A stretch of 64,000 bases of DNA from Odiellus spinosus (GCA_963920705.1 OY987226.1:2110501-2174500), one strand, 5' to 3'. Positions 22,794-34,591 are shown, numbered from the stretch's first letter. Made by a program: numbers and translations. The notes: generated from the sequence alone by a model not told the origin.

Positions 22794-23396
22794 CAGGGTT
22801 GCCAAAGTTTTTTCAGATGCAAATTCCCTGACTTATCCAGGTTTTTCCCTGACCTTTTCCAACGATTTTCCCTGACCGTTTCGGCTAATACTACCCAATT
22901 TTTAACCTTTTATTTTTTATATAATCGCGTTCGCCAAACTTTGTTGCAGGCGTATCTTTGTTCTAATCTATACAACTGACACGGTCAGCTGAGAATCTTT
23001 TCCGCGGATAATGATTGGAATTTCCTGGCTTCTTGAAAGATCTTTAAATTCCCTGACTTTTTAAAATATTTCAAAATTCTCCGACTTTTTGGTTCATTTT
23101 CAAATTCCCTGACTTTTTAAAATATTTCAAAATTCCCCGACTTTTTTGGTTCATTTTCAAATTCCCTGACTTTTCCCTGTTTTCCCTGACCTTTGGCAAC
23201 CCTGAGAATCAACTGTAGGCTCTACAATAGCGAAATCACATGCCCATAGTGATGATAATGATTGGAATTTCCTGGCTTCTTGAAAGATCTTTAAATTCCC
23301 TGACTTTTTAAAATATCTTAAAATTCCCCGACTTTTTTGGTTCATTTTCAAATTCCCTGACTTTTCCCTGATTTCCCTGACCTTGTGGCAACCCTG
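22794..23396 (-). mobile_element. Family H compound copy 1 with an A insert
   Basis: Starts cagggttgccaaag and ends ttgtggcaaccctg. It contains two overlapping H bodies (tccctgactttttaaaatat repeated four times). Between an internal ggcaaccctg and a second aatgattggaatttcctggc lies a family A piece: gagaatcaactgtaggctct through acatgcccatagtgatga (about 23205-23255). The same H-A-H structure, reversed, is at 55194-55627. Confidence 0.85.
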
Positions 23397-24293
23397 AACA
23401 ATGTCAAAAAGAGTCTCACGTTAACTATTATTATTTTAATTTAAGTTTATAATTTCGGTTAAACAACTAATTTATAAACGCACTTCAATTATTTTAGTTT
23501 TAAATAGTTAAAAATTGTCAGTTAAAAAATTAAATTTAAACTAATATAGGGTATAACTCGAATAATTATGTCACGCAATCTTAATTCAGTTAATTAGCAA
23601 CTAATATTTCTTTAAATTGAGTTACAACAATTTCGCTTTTAAACTAGTTCGTTAATTCGTTCGACACGCCCTCTTTGTGACATATTAGCCCCGGTCCCAA
23701 TCGTTTAAAAGAACGTAACCTAAAAGAACTTTCTTGGAAAGTATCCGTTAATTGGTCCAATGTCGAAAGGCGGTTTCAGCTCATTTAAATATTTATATCC
23801 TTTAATAATATTTGTTTTAAAATTATTTAACTTTAATAATTTAAGTTCAAATGGCTTAAATAGATCCAGATTTTTTTATAAGAATATTGAGGTGACTACT
23901 TTTCCAGGTTATTCAAGTTAGATTCAAACAGACTTCTTATTGGCGGATAAAATAAGAGGCATATTGCAAATTTTTAGGGATTTTTGGGAATGCGAACAGA
24001 CACACATACAGATATAACAGATACGAAACCTTTCAGTAAACTTATTTTACTCCGAGAAATAAAAATATATTTGTTTGCAAACTAACCTTAATGGTATTAC
24101 TTTCAAAGCCCCTCCTAGTTCTTTTATTATAATTAGTAGAGGTCAAGGTTTAAATCAAAATTAAATGAGAAAATTATCGTATATGCCAATTAAAATTAAA
24201 TCAACTATTAAATTTGTAAAGGGTTAAAGTCTCCATGTTTTAGCAATTATTTTTCCATTTTAATTCGGTCATATTTGCAGCAAACATATTGAG
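23397..24293. other. Unassigned AT-rich DNA
   Basis: Mostly long A/T tracts; no recognised family or gene. Confidence 0.5.
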
Positions 24294-24295
24294 TA

Positions 24296-24770
24296 GAGCT
24301 CGGAATTCGTATAATTTTTATTAATTGGATAAAATCTACTAAATTATGTTGTATAAAATTATGTTGTTGTTTGATTAAAAATAGACTATTTTTTCATTCG
24401 AGTTAACTTATTCCAAGATAAAGTAAAAAAACATAATCCATATCCGTTTTTATCCAAAAATGGCAACTTATCTTAGAATATTATCCGCGTTATACGCGAG
24501 GATAAAAATTTAATTCAAAATTTATTTTCGTGAAAAATAACGAATAAAAAGATGATTTAAAATCTTATCGTTTTATTTCTATTCTTCGAATTAAAAGTCA
24601 ATTTGAAATATTTTTCTTATATTTTAGACTAATTCTGGAAACGCGAATGTTTCTTATCCATCGTTATACGTTCGAATACGAGTAATTTGTAGATAGATAA
24701 AGCGGCGAAGGCTTATCTTCGGGTAAACCTTATACGTTTAACAATTATAGGAATATAGAAATTTCATATT
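24296..24770 (+). mobile_element. Family G MITE, copy 3 (3' truncated)
   Basis: TA then gagctcggaattcgtataat at the left and the full body to acaattataggaatatag. The right terminus is missing. Confidence 0.88.
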
Positions 24771-25313
24771 TTTTAAGAAAATAAATTTTTTAGTCGAGGT
24801 GATTTTCAAATAGAAAATTTCCAAGAATCGTCTCGAGAAGTTTGGCGCCAATGTCCCGCGAAAAAATAAAAATTATAAAAATTATATATAGGGCCAGTGC
24901 TTATAGAGAGAGACTTAGATATTAAAAACTTGTAATAAAGATTAAGATTTTCTTCTATCTAACGGTACTGTCGCCACGAAACTAAACACTACCTGGTTAT
25001 CAACTCTCCTATCAATAAAACTATGGTAATCTATAGTACTTAACTCCTAAGAGCTCGTAGCCTTTGTCAGCGCTCGACAGTAACAATGATTTTATCAGTC
25101 ATGTTCTTATACAGCGGTGACTATAATTAAGATTTGATTTTTTTTTATTTTTCCAAAAAATAATGGCAGAGAATTCAGGGGGAAGCCCAAGGTTGAATTC
25201 GTCATCAAGTACAATATTTATTATTCTAATCAAAATTGGGCCATTTAAACCGCCCGATTACTACCAGCAATATTTTGCCTTCCAGCTAAAACCGATTTAT
25301 ATATATATAAAGA
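24771..25313. other. Unassigned non-coding DNA
   Basis: Nothing assignable. The segment ends in an atatatata run just before S3. Confidence 0.4.
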
Positions 25314-25702
25314 CAAAAGTCTATAACTTCATTCTATAAAAGTAAACAGCGCCCGTGGATTAATACTTAAATTAATAAGCGATGGTCCGAGTAAATGTAC
25401 CACCAGATTTTGCAGGATTCGAGACACTCTAGTGGCCGCAGTCGCCAAGTGTAAATAGACAAATCGGAAGCGACACTCTGCGGAGATACTTATAAGTTGT
25501 GGGAAGACAATATAGCCAAGCGCGGCCCGCCTAATTCCAACACTCTCTTCAGACTCAAAATATCGAGGAAGAGTCCATATCACTCGAGTTAGATAGGGGT
25601 GATGACTTTTTTGACTTTTTTAAGTGATGGGTTACTACGTGTGTTGATAGTATTAAGCTACGAGCGCTGTTTACTTTCATGGAATAAATTAATGGACTTT
25701 TG
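25314..25702 (-). mobile_element. Family S MITE, copy 3 (full length)
   Basis: 389 bp. The left end caaaagtctataacttcatt, ... agtaaacagcgcccgtgg is inverted at the right (gagcgctgtttacttt ... aatggacttttg). The flanks ataaaga and ataaact agree at 5 of 7 positions, suggesting an eroded 7-bp duplication. The 84-codon minus frame 25329-25583 is inside the repeat and its homologues at 4590, 8640 and 62785 are not open in register. Confidence 0.85.
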
Positions 25703-25786
25703 ATAAACTTAACTCAGGTTATATACAAAATATTATACGGATATTGTTAAGCTAGAGGATGGATTTGTTACTGTATTCGATATTAA

Positions 25787-26190
25787 AGTGAGGCTATCAC
25801 GGATTATTCATAAACTGCAAAGGAAAAATATTTATTCAGTATACCTATATATGGCATTAGAAAAAAATTACCACGATAGGTCCTTGGAGTGTAAGGACCT
25901 TCGAAATTATTAAAGTGAGATTGTCACCATTTTAGTATTATCATAGTATTAAAATATCATGATTAATATTATATACCTTGGATTTATTTGTGGAATATAA
26001 TTTAAATAATTTTCGTACCAAAAATAGTTGACTTTCAGGATCAAGTACTTTTACAAAAAAGACCGCGCGAAAGCAACCTTATCACGTGTCAGAACGGCTT
26101 GAATCAACTGCAATCTCTACAATAGCCGGGCGACCATAATAATGACGGGGAATTTTTAAAAATAATAAAAAAAATGACAATTCTAATTAT
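25787..26190 (+). mobile_element. Family A MITE, copy 4, with two 5' ends
   Basis: Two A 5' termini follow each other: TTAA plus agtgaggctatcacgg at 25787 and TTAA plus agtgagattgtcacc at 25914. Then come the A body (tcaagtacttttacaaaaaa, accgcgcgaaagc, atcacgtgtc, tgacgggg). The 3' half is missing. The doubled end suggests insertion of one A into the end of another. Confidence 0.7.
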
Positions 26191-26415
26191 TATTATTTTG
26201 TATTTTTTAAAAATTCAAGTTTTAAAACGATGGAGTATCTATTTAAATAACGGTTAATTAAATTTATGTTTAACCATGATTAAAAATGAATATCTATGTA
26301 TAATTAAATATATATATAAGATTAATTTTTTGGAAACTTTCCTCAGAAAAGTTTCAAATCATGCGATTTAATAACAAATAGAAACGAACATAATGTTTTG
26401 ATTTTTCGACAATAT

Positions 26416-26856
26416 CAGGGTGACCACTGAAAATTTGAAAATCCTATATAGGAAATATAGGAAATTTCTTTGCGAAATATAGGAAAATATAGGATAAAAT
26501 AGGAAGAAATAAGTGTAAAATATATGATAAAATAGGAAAATAATTAATTAAAAGTAGGATCCGTGTTTATTATCGCGTCACAACTCTCGCCACCGGTTTA
26601 AACACGATATTAATACGATTAAATTGCTTAAATAGTATGGAATTTTACAGACTATTTTAACTGGAAAATGTACAGTTAAGCCAAAATAATCTTATACAGC
26701 CACAGCTGACAGTATGATTTAGAACTTTACCCTTAACTAGAGATTTTGAGTAGAAATATAGGAGATTATAGGAATTGACATTAAATTATAGGAGAAAAAA
26801 GGAAGGAGGTGAAAATATAGGAAAAAATAGGAAATATAGGAAAAGTGGTTACCCTG
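26416..26856 (+). mobile_element. Family I MITE, copy 1
   Basis: 441 bp, ends cagggtgaccact and gtggttaccctg, flanked by a perfect 6-bp duplication caatat (26410-26415, 26857-26862). Both subterminal regions are strings of taggaaatataggaaa-type words. The middle is unique (accggtttaaacacg, tatacagccacagctgacag) and matches I2. No coding frame. Confidence 0.93.
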
Positions 26857-26992
26857 CAATATATTTAATATCATAAATATACCTAGTATAACTTTATAGT
26901 CTAAATTCAGAGTGGCAGCACAAGAAAAAAAAAAAGGTGATTACTCGAGAAAGAGGGGTGGAATATTCAGGCCTAACCTTTTTTGAACTCAC

Positions 26993-27208
26993 TATAGACT
27001 TTTTGCCGCGCCTTATGAAGGGAGCTGCCATTTTTTCCGTTCCCCTTAGTTTCGACCCCCCAATCCGCCATTTTGGTCACCCAGAAACGAGGTGGTAGTG
27101 GCTCTGCCTACTCGTTTCTGGGTTACCAAAATGGTGGATTGGGGGGGCGAACTAAGGGGAACGGGCAAAATGGCCGCCCCCTTCATAAGGCGCAGCAAAA
27201 AGTCTATA
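26993..27208. mobile_element. Foldback element T
   Basis: Almost perfect 216-bp hairpin: tatagactttttgccgcgcc ... ccgccattttggt...cccagaaacga, a loop of about 20 nt near 27092-27111, then the complement back to agtctata. Arms are about 95 bp with few mismatches, so it is young. The GC-rich arms contrast with the surroundings. The 67-codon frame at 27073 crosses the hairpin and is not a gene. Confidence 0.85.
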
Positions 27209-27394
27209 CTACATTGGATAAAAAAAAAATGTGCATAGAAAAAAACGTAAAAAAAAATCTCAAGCTATGTCCTTAGATCCAAGAAACGTTTGCAATGTAA
27301 TCATATCTTAGGCGGATTTAGATATTTTGTCATTTAAGCGTAGTTGTCGCAAACAGATCATGAAAATCAGTACACGCTTTAGATTTTTGCATTT

Positions 27395-27895
27395 TTTTCT
27401 TAGGTTTAAAAGGGCTAGTAACCATTTCTTATTCGAGTGTTAACGTATACCCGAATGTAACGGCAAACTTACAATTCGTACTCATTGTTATTTAGGAAAT
27501 TGATACGAGTTATTCATTCGCCGATAAGAAATATTTGAAACCTTTCGAGTTTCTTCGCGTTGATTTTAACCCTTAAATTGAGATCTCGAAGCTACTAGGA
27601 TTATTTTAGTCGCTGTTTATTTCGATTTAGATGAAAAAATATAATTATTATATTTCATTCTACACGGATTTCGAGAAACAAGATATTTTTTATCTTGGCT
27701 TTATCCGTTCGAATAAAAGCGTAATTAGTTTATTAATCAAAGCTTAAAATTTTATCTCCGGGTCTAATTCGTATCCATTTCATACGCGTCTGTTTTATAT
27801 TAACAATTTATCCGAGATTAAAATATCCGAAAAAGACTAGTTATTAATGGATATCCAAAGTTTTTCATTATTCGATTCAGAGGTCTATTTAGTAA
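27395..27895 (+). mobile_element. Family G2 subfamily MITE, copy 1
   Basis: Same architecture and scattered matches to G (ttcgaataaaagcgtaattt, aacaatttatccgagattaa, ttcgattcagaggtc then TA) but a distinct body (gtatacccgaatgtaacggc, gaaattgatacgagttattc). Body near-identical to 36282-36704. Confidence 0.75.
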
Positions 27896-27897
27896 AT

Positions 27898-28254
27898 TGT
27901 AAAATGCGCAAATTAGATAAAAATAATTGGATAATTAAGTGATAATTTTTAAATGACCAAATTCCGTGTTTCTATCCCTTTAATTTCGGTTCCTTTTTGG
28001 GCTTCGGTAGGGGGCCCTCGGGGGATTTGCTCTGAAAAAAAGGTCGGGAAGAAGACAGGCTCGTTTGATAGAGGGGGTTACAAAAAGGGCCCCTTTCTCC
28101 TGATTAGCATAACTCGTTGGTTGGCGCGCCTGGCCTATGTCATTGTTGGCGACCAACTGACTAAGGCGTCGTACAGATACAACAGACACGCGCTGCATGG
28201 CGGCTTAGAGCGAAATATACGTATGTTTATTTAAATCCAACAATGACATAATTT
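27898..28254. other. Unassigned DNA with overlapping 93- and 72-codon frames
   Basis: Frames 27953-28234 (plus) and 27980-28198 (minus) overlap in a GC-richer patch (ggggccctcgggggatttgc). Neither translation shows a domain I recognise. The patch has no second copy in this window. Confidence 0.35.
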
Positions 28255-28441
28255 GTAACATTAAATTCCTGATCGTTTCAATAGGCCTAATCTAACGGTA
28301 AACAAAATTAAAAACGAATATTAAACCAGAAATAAATAAATGGAGAGCGATCATGGAGAAGAGCCATCGATCAATTTCATTGGTCGGTAGTCCTTATGAT
28401 CTCCATGAATCCAGCTAAGCCTATTTTAAATTTATTTCTAG
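28255..28441 (+). mobile_element. Family J-like diverged copy
   Basis: Contains J landmarks in order: cctgatcgtttcaataggcc, aacgaatattaaaccagaaa, gatctccatgaatccagcta and cctattttaaatttatttct. No TTAA termini remain. Confidence 0.6.
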
Positions 28442-29248
28442 GCGACAGCAGTTCATTAATGCAGCAAATGCTTCAAGAATTAATTTTGATTTGGTTTCAT
28501 AACTTAATTAAACTGTGATTTATCATTAAATATCTTATTTAAATAAAATTTGATAAATTATACCTTGAAAAGAAAAATTTCTAATTTCCAAAATTAGCGT
28601 AATTTAATTTTTTAAATCGGGTGTGGTTTAAAATTGAATTAAAAATTATTTCTTTAGACACTGTGGTCTAAATCTGTTACATCATTTGCATGGGTTTAGT
28701 CGAAAATTAACATATAAAACCAGTTTTATTACGCGAATTTGTTTTTTTTTAAAGGAAGACTATTAACTGAAAATTTTACAATATTTTTAAAATTTTCCCT
28801 GGTTTTTATTGAACTCTGAATTTTTTTTTCACAATTTTAGATCAATTATTTCAATTAGAAAATAATAATATTTGAAACTTTTTAGGCTTACTACTGGGGC
28901 TTATATTTTAATGAAGTGGCTTTTCGACCAATCAGAGGCTAGAGTCTAACTATCATAGATAGGGAAGCTTTTAGAGATCCATTTGATACATTAACCGGGT
29001 TTTTAGTCAATTTAGAAAAAATAACACAGTAGAAAAACCTCTAAATTGTAAAAAAAAAAAAAGGTCATATTTGCGCTAAGCCTAATTTTGAAGTTGTAGA
29101 AAATGAAATTGAAAATGCCACCTAGTCAATATAATATAAACACTCGCTTTCTTTTAACGCGGCCGCTGATTGGACGAAAAGTCACTATGGCGAAATTCAA
29201 AAGCGTATTTAAGATATTAAATAATTACGCATTATCAAGAATTCATTC
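28442..29248. other. Unassigned AT-rich DNA
   Basis: No family recognised. The 92-codon frame beginning at 29103 runs into foldback W and is not supported. Confidence 0.45.
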
Positions 29249-29537
29249 AGGTTCCATAAGAATATGGGAGGGCCGCGATTCATTAACCATCCTCCCAAAC
29301 TTTGTAACAAAAGTTCGTCCGCTTCGAATCGATTTTTCAAATAAATCGCTCCTGACATCTATTATTAACCCACGCCCCTAAAGACCTTGACATAATATTT
29401 TGGGTAATAAAAATGGAGCCGACCGAAAAAGATCTAAGCGTACAAATGTTGCGAAAATTGCGGACGAACTTTTGTTACAAAGTTTGGGAGGATGGTAACA
29501 GAGGCTAAAGCTATGCTCCCATATTCTTATGGAACCT
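29249..29537. mobile_element. Foldback element W
   Basis: Inverted arms: aggttccataagaatatggg ... catcctcccaaactttgtaa ... cgtccgc (29249-29322) and the complement at 29460-29537. About 80-bp arms with a 15-20-bp mismatch patch, and a spacer of about 135 bp. One copy only. Confidence 0.8.
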
Positions 29538-29617
29538 GGCATTATTATTTTCTTGGAAATTAAAGGTAAGTTTATTTTCATTCAGGCAACATTAAAAATG
29601 CAAATGTTTCCACTTAA

Positions 29618-29715
29618 TTTTGTTCTATGACATATATATATTTTGAATCTCTTTTTATGATCAACCCGAAAATGCTACTCAATTTGCAATTGGAGTTCAT
29701 GGAAACCCGTAACCT
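29618..29715 (+). mobile_element. Family A 3' fragment
   Basis: ttgttctatgacatatatat, attttgaatc, tgatcaacccgaaaatgcta, ctcaatttgcaattggagtt match the A 3' half, especially A7. Confidence 0.75.
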
Positions 29716-30222
29716 TAAGGTAAGGTTACGTTAGATTAGATAAAAAACACGTAATACTCGGAGATTTAATATTTTGTCTTTCCCAACTTGTTAATATTAA
29801 TAATTATCGCGTGCATAAATTGTAACGAAAAAGGCCGATATTAATTACTAAACCTATAGTTATTAAATGGTAACGACGCTGTTAAGATTTGTGTTAATTT
29901 TCCCTTAGGAAAATAATTCTTAAAAATTAAACAAAACAACAGACTCGTGTTTTCTAGTTAACCTCTGAAATGGGTTATAGTTATAATCTTTAATTACACT
30001 AATTAGCGGACAATTTTTACGTATCTTTTTCGGCTCGACAATTACCTTCAGATTTTCTTTAATTACTTTTAAATAATAATGTTTGTAGGGTGGATTTTAT
30101 TTTTTAATTTGAAATAAACAAACCAAAAATTAAACCATAAAAATACAAACAAAAACTTGTTTCGCTTCGCGCTTCAAAAAAGTGGATTTATAGGTAAGAA
30201 TTTCAAACCCGTGAAGGTACAA
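29716..30222. other. Unassigned AT-rich DNA
   Basis: A short inverted pair ccttaaggtaagg lies near 29713. No gene. Confidence 0.4.
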
Positions 30223-30378
30223 TATCTTTATAAATCGATTTATCGTAGCTTCATCTATCGATTGTTGATACCGAATCTGTATGAAACTGGTTCCCGAAGC
30301 AGTTTCGAGAAATCGAATCAAATCGATTCAATAAAGGAATGGTTTAAATCGATTCCAAGGCCTAGTATGAACGCGGCT
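30223..30378 (+). mobile_element. Family F copy 6 (internal fragment)
   Basis: F core from tatctttataaatcgattta to tagtatgaacgcggc. The left third is missing. Confidence 0.8.
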
Positions 30379-30392
30379 AATGCGTGAACACA

Positions 30393-30629
30393 GCTACGGT
30401 CACACTAGCATTTCTTAATCGATTTGAAGCGGTAAAATCAAACCGAAATTCACGCATTATCTTTATAAATCGATTTATCGTAACTTTATCCATCGGTTGT
30501 TGCAACCGAATCGGTATGAAACTGGTTCCCGAAGCACTTCCGAGAAATCGAATCAAATCGATTCATTAAAAGACGGTTTCCCGTTCACACGACTCTAGGG
30601 AAACGATTTGAAATGAGTGTGACCGTAGC
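30393..30629 (+). mobile_element. Family F copy 7
   Basis: Both ends are the 'gctacggtcacact' type, in inverted orientation (30393 and 30629). Other F copies have one gctacg and one gccgcg end. The core is intact but shortened. It sits 15 bp from F6, in the same orientation. Confidence 0.82.
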
Positions 30630-30897
30630 TATAGTCTATCATCCCTTTAACCTCTAGCTTGAATTTAAATTTCAGATTTAAACGTGATATTAATGGAAAT
30701 GTTCGTATGTCGATAATTTCACTGGAAATGGCGATGATGGCGTGGGATTTTATCTCTTCGTATATAAATATATTTTTTTTATTGAAGTTTATACTTTCCT
30801 ACACACGATCTGTTATGTTCTGGGAGGTGTAAGCGAGACGGGGCACGTTGTGAAAACCTACGCAAGTAGTCCATTGAGGAATCGCCCTTTAATCATA

Positions 30898-31617
30898 CAG
30901 GGTGTTTCGAAAATGGTGGTAGAACCGAGCTAGTGGGTTCTATGGGTCATTTTAAGACGAAAATGTTCTATGACGTTTTGTCGTACGGGGCGCCGTTAAA
31001 GAGTTACGAAATGAATCATGTACGGATGACCCCTTAACGTTCATTAATTAACGTATACTCAATGATAAAATACGCTTAATTATTTAGCTGGTATTTTAAT
31101 GATAAGAGTATTTTAGCATTATCAGAAGCCGATTAAACCCTCCTTTGAAGTCTACTATTCTAATGTTCGATATAGCGCTCCTCTCTGTATGGGTAAAATT
31201 CCAAATTTTACGAGATCGGAGGGGTCCTACTTCATACCCCCCTGTCTACGGAAAATTGGAAATTCTCTCTCTCCACAAACGACGACGTTTTTTTGACGAA
31301 CTCCGAGGCTGCTAGAGATATTCGCTCGACGAACTCCCGCTCCGAAAATATCTACCTTTAGGAGGCGTACGAATCGCGCTTTGTGAAACTAACCCATACA
31401 GAGAGGGGTAGACAAGACCCGGGAGTAATAGACTTCAAAGGAGGGTTTCATCGGCTTCTGGCATTATTAATGTACGTTAAGGGGGTCATCCGTACACGAT
31501 TCATTTCGTAACTCTTAAACAGCGCCCCGTACGACAAAACGCCATAGAACATTTTCATCTTAAAATGACCCATAGAACCCAGTAGCTCGGTTTTACCACC
31601 ATTTTCGAAACACCCTG
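30898..31617. mobile_element. Foldback element C carrying B2
   Basis: TA, then cagggtgtttcgaaaatggt ... long arm of about 140 bp ... B2 ... complement arm, ccctg, TA. The arms include tggttctatgggtcatttta-type sequence and cgtacggggcgccgttaaag, nearly perfect in both arms. Without B2 and its duplication it is about 375 bp. TA target plus CAGGGTGT ends suggest a mariner-like MITE; that is inference. Confidence 0.85.
31123..31460 (-). mobile_element. Family B MITE, copy 2
   Basis: 338 bp, perfect 7-bp duplication gcattat (31116-31122, 31461-31467). It sits near the centre of foldback C. Confidence 0.95.
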
Positions 31618-31865
31618 TATGATTATAGATATAGGCAGTGACCGAAAATGGAAATATTTTAAGAATTTTCCCCGAATATATAAAGTTGAATGAAGGAATG
31701 TTAGATAACCAAAAATTTACAAATTTTCAGAACGAGTTTTAAATATGTAAATTTTAAAATTAATTTTACTATCTCGTGATAAGTTCTAAGAAATTACTAT
31801 CAGATTCAGTTTAAATGAATAAGTCTAATAAAAAAATCATCAAAATATATAATTTTTCATAAGTC

Positions 31866-32340
31866 GCGTTCATACTAGGCCTTGAAATCGATTTAAACCA
31901 TTTCTAAAAGTTTCGATTAGCTATGTTCACACTACAGACTTTGAAACCGTTTTGAACCGTTTCGGAAAGGTCAAATGATAAAATTTTGGGGTCACCCTTG
32001 TAGATCTTTGATCAAGAAACAAAATTAAAATCTTGGAAAGTCGATTTGAACATTCGAAACGGTTTGAAAACGGTTCCAAAGTGTCAAGTGTGAACGTAGC
32101 TATAGAGTCGTGTCTTTTCTCTAATCGATTTGATTTGATTTCTCGAAACTGCTTCGGGAACCAGTTTCATACCGATTCGGTTTCAACAACCAATAAGCTA
32201 CGATCACACTTGCATTTCTTAATCGATTTGAACTTTCCAAAACGGTTTAAAACGGTTTCAAAGTCTGTAGTATGAACGTAGCTGTTATGAAATGGTTTAA
32301 ATCGATTCCAAAGCCTAGTATGAACGCGGCTCTATTGTTC
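31866..32340 (-). mobile_element. Family F copy 8, interrupted by E2
   Basis: F terminus gtcgcgttcatactaggcct and the start of its body, then E2, then gagtcgtgtcttttctctaa and the F core. Near 32185-32335 there are further gctacgatcacact and tgaacgcggc termini and half an E arm, so the end is rearranged. The 80-codon frame at 32033 is repeat-derived. Confidence 0.7.
31920..32100. mobile_element. Family E foldback MITE, copy 2
   Basis: Ends gctatgttcacact and aagtgtgaacgtagc; inverted arms; about 181 bp. It is inserted within F copy 8. Confidence 0.85.
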
Positions 32341-32828
32341 TAATACTTCCGAATAAAGATTTTCTTCGATTTCAAGCTGAATCTGAACTATTTTACGGCG
32401 AAATATCTTCAGGGGCGTGTTGCCCCAATTTTTGCACATACGATCTATATGAATGGAAGTCTTTCCAAGCGGCGAACCCTAAATATTGTCGAAATATCAT
32501 TTTTTCCTTCCACCCATATAACCTTAACGTATAAAACACACCCAAAGTTTTATTATTATTTAATGAATCGTCTCGGTCCGTTAGTTCATTAGGCATAGGC
32601 GTAATTAAGAAAACATAAAAGAGTGATACAAACTCTCGAAAACGATTAAGTCCTTAATGGTTATTTGGAAATATACGACCAGAAACACGAACAGTCAACG
32701 AGAAATTAGTTAATTTTAAGGCCCCTTTATCAAGCACTACGTCAATTATTTCACGGAAGGATAGAGTTAAGAGTTCTAAATTACCGTGATTTTTAAAATT
32801 GGTAGATTACGCGGTAACTTACCGGGTA
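32341..32828. other. Unassigned DNA with a 67-codon minus frame
   Basis: The minus frame 32393-32596 lies outside any repeat recognised here and has a fairly balanced composition, but I cannot identify it and see no splice sites flanking it convincingly. Possible exon, unproven. Confidence 0.3.
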
Positions 32829-33310
32829 AATTACATGTAATCACAAAAGATATTCATTTGAATTTGCGATTTTAAATGCAAAATTCATTTTTCTAACGCT
32901 TTAAATCTTTATTTTGACCAGCTAATTTACCCAGGGTTGCCACAGCTTTTTCAGATTCAAATTCCCAGACTTTTACAGGTTTTTCCCTGACCTTTTCTAA
33001 AGATTTTCCCTGACCGTTTCGACTAATACTACCCAATTTTTAAGCTTTTATTTTTTATATAATCGCGTTCGCCAAACTTTGTTGCAGGCGTATCTTTGAC
33101 AAGGTCAGCTTCGAATTGTAATTTCCTGGCTTCTTGAGACCTTTAAATTCCCTGACTTTTTAAAATATCTTAAAATTCCCTGACTTTTTGGTTCATTTTC
33201 AAATTCCCTGACTTTTCCCTGACAGGTAATCACAAAAGAACTGTATTTAAATTTGTAATTTTAACGCGAAATTACTCTTAAAATCTTAATTTTGAGTAAA
33301 AAATCTACAC
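32829..33310 (+). repeat. Diverged direct duplication flanking H2
   Basis: gtaatcacaaaaga ... tttgaatttgcgattttaa ... cttaaatcttnattttga occurs at about 32838-32925 and again at about 33226-33298. H2 lies exactly between the two copies. Confidence 0.6.
32932..33224 (-). mobile_element. Family H copy 2
   Basis: cagggttgccacagcttttt at the left, with ccctgaccgtttcgactaat, gcgttcgccaaactttgttg and aattccctgactttttaaaa. The right end stops at cttttccctgac, lacking the usual ggcaaccctg. Confidence 0.85.
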
Positions 33311-33748
33311 TCGTGAAAAATGCATTGTTTTTCATTATACACATAACCACTTGATTTTGCAGCATGATTTACCCGTGTTTGCAACTTTGCATTGATAGAG
33401 AAATGCGCTTCAGACATGGAAAATTATATTAACTATCGAAAAGTAGACTTATAGACAATTATATGTTGAACTTTGACCTATTTTAGCAATTTTGTTCTTT
33501 TTAAAGCCATAATTTTTTTTCTTTTTTAATTTCTAAATTGTGGTAATTATTTAGAGCAAACCATAAATTATCATATCGTGGTTATTTACCCGTTTAAATT
33601 ACCAAGCGTTAATCCCTTCAAATTTTGTTTCAGACTGTTTCAGATTAATTTTCGCGCCAAAATGTGATCAGAGCCAGCAATCAAGTTGGAATTCGGTCTT
33701 AGCAGAATTTCATTATCCTACGGTACAATTTCTTTTTTCAAACCTTAG

Positions 33749-33871
33749 ACCCTCATCAGACGAGGCTTAACTACCCGTACCTTGATCAGATTCAATAAAC
33801 CTCGGTTAATTGTGATTAAACCACGGTTAAATCTGATTAACCCGGCTAGTTACGCCTCGTCTGAAAAGGGT
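33749..33871. repeat. Foldback, about 123 bp
   Basis: accctcatcagacgaggctt ... ggttaattgtgattaaacca ... complement ending cgcctcgtctgaaaagggt. Imperfect palindrome with inner inverted ttgatcagatt / aatctgattaa. The 67-codon frame at 33782 lies across it. Confidence 0.75.
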
Positions 33872-34156
33872 ATAAAAAAGCTTATACTTTGGAAAGCGGT
33901 TGTTATTAATTTCGCGTTTATTACTAGTTTCTGTTATATAACTAATCCCCTCGTTTGTCACCCGGTCCTTTCTAAGCACCCCTGAATCAGCGAAGAACAA
34001 TAAAAGCTTATCAATACATCTATATTGTCTCCATACTTCGCCCATAATTGACGGATGAATAGACGACGGCTGGATGGGTGTGGAAGTCGGGAAACGTATT
34101 GCACGACATCTATTGACAGTTTCAAGGACTCATCTCGTTAAATTTTACCTACTTAA

Positions 34157-34591
34157 AGGGAGAATGCAACCTAATTATAAGTGATTTTTTATCAATTCCT
34201 TATCGTTTAAATAGGCCTAATCCATCGATAAAAAGTTTACAATACAAATATTAAATTAGAAATAAATTTAAAACTTACCTTGAAAATAGGCTTAGCGGGA
34301 TTCATGGAGATCCTGAATCGCGTCCGTGTCAGGTCTAGCGACCAATGAGCAAAGGCCCGTCGTTCACGCGAGATCTCCACGAGACTTACGTCGCGCGCGA
34401 TTGGTCGCTAGACCTTACACGCGAGGAAATCAGGACCTCCATGAATCCCGCTAAGCCTATTTTCAGGGTAAGTTTTAAATTTATTTCTAGTTTAATATTT
34501 GTTTGTAAATATTTTCAGTAGTGGATTAGGCCTATTTAAACAATAAGGAATCGATAAAAAAAATCACTTGTTGTTAGGTTGCATTCTCCCT
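34157..34591. mobile_element. Family J MITE, copy 2 (full length)
   Basis: 435 bp between TTAA at 34153-34156 and 34592-34595. Long imperfect inverted arms (about 190 bp): agggagaatgcaacctaatt, ttccttatcgtttaaatagg, ataggcttagcgggattcat, and inner tctagcgaccaat / attggtcgctaga. The centre is near cacgcgagatctccacgag. Confidence 0.93.

Noticed and set aside
27953..28234. 93-codon frame as a small protein gene
   Set aside because: An opposite-strand frame of 72 codons covers the same GC-rich patch, no domain is seen and there is no promoter context.
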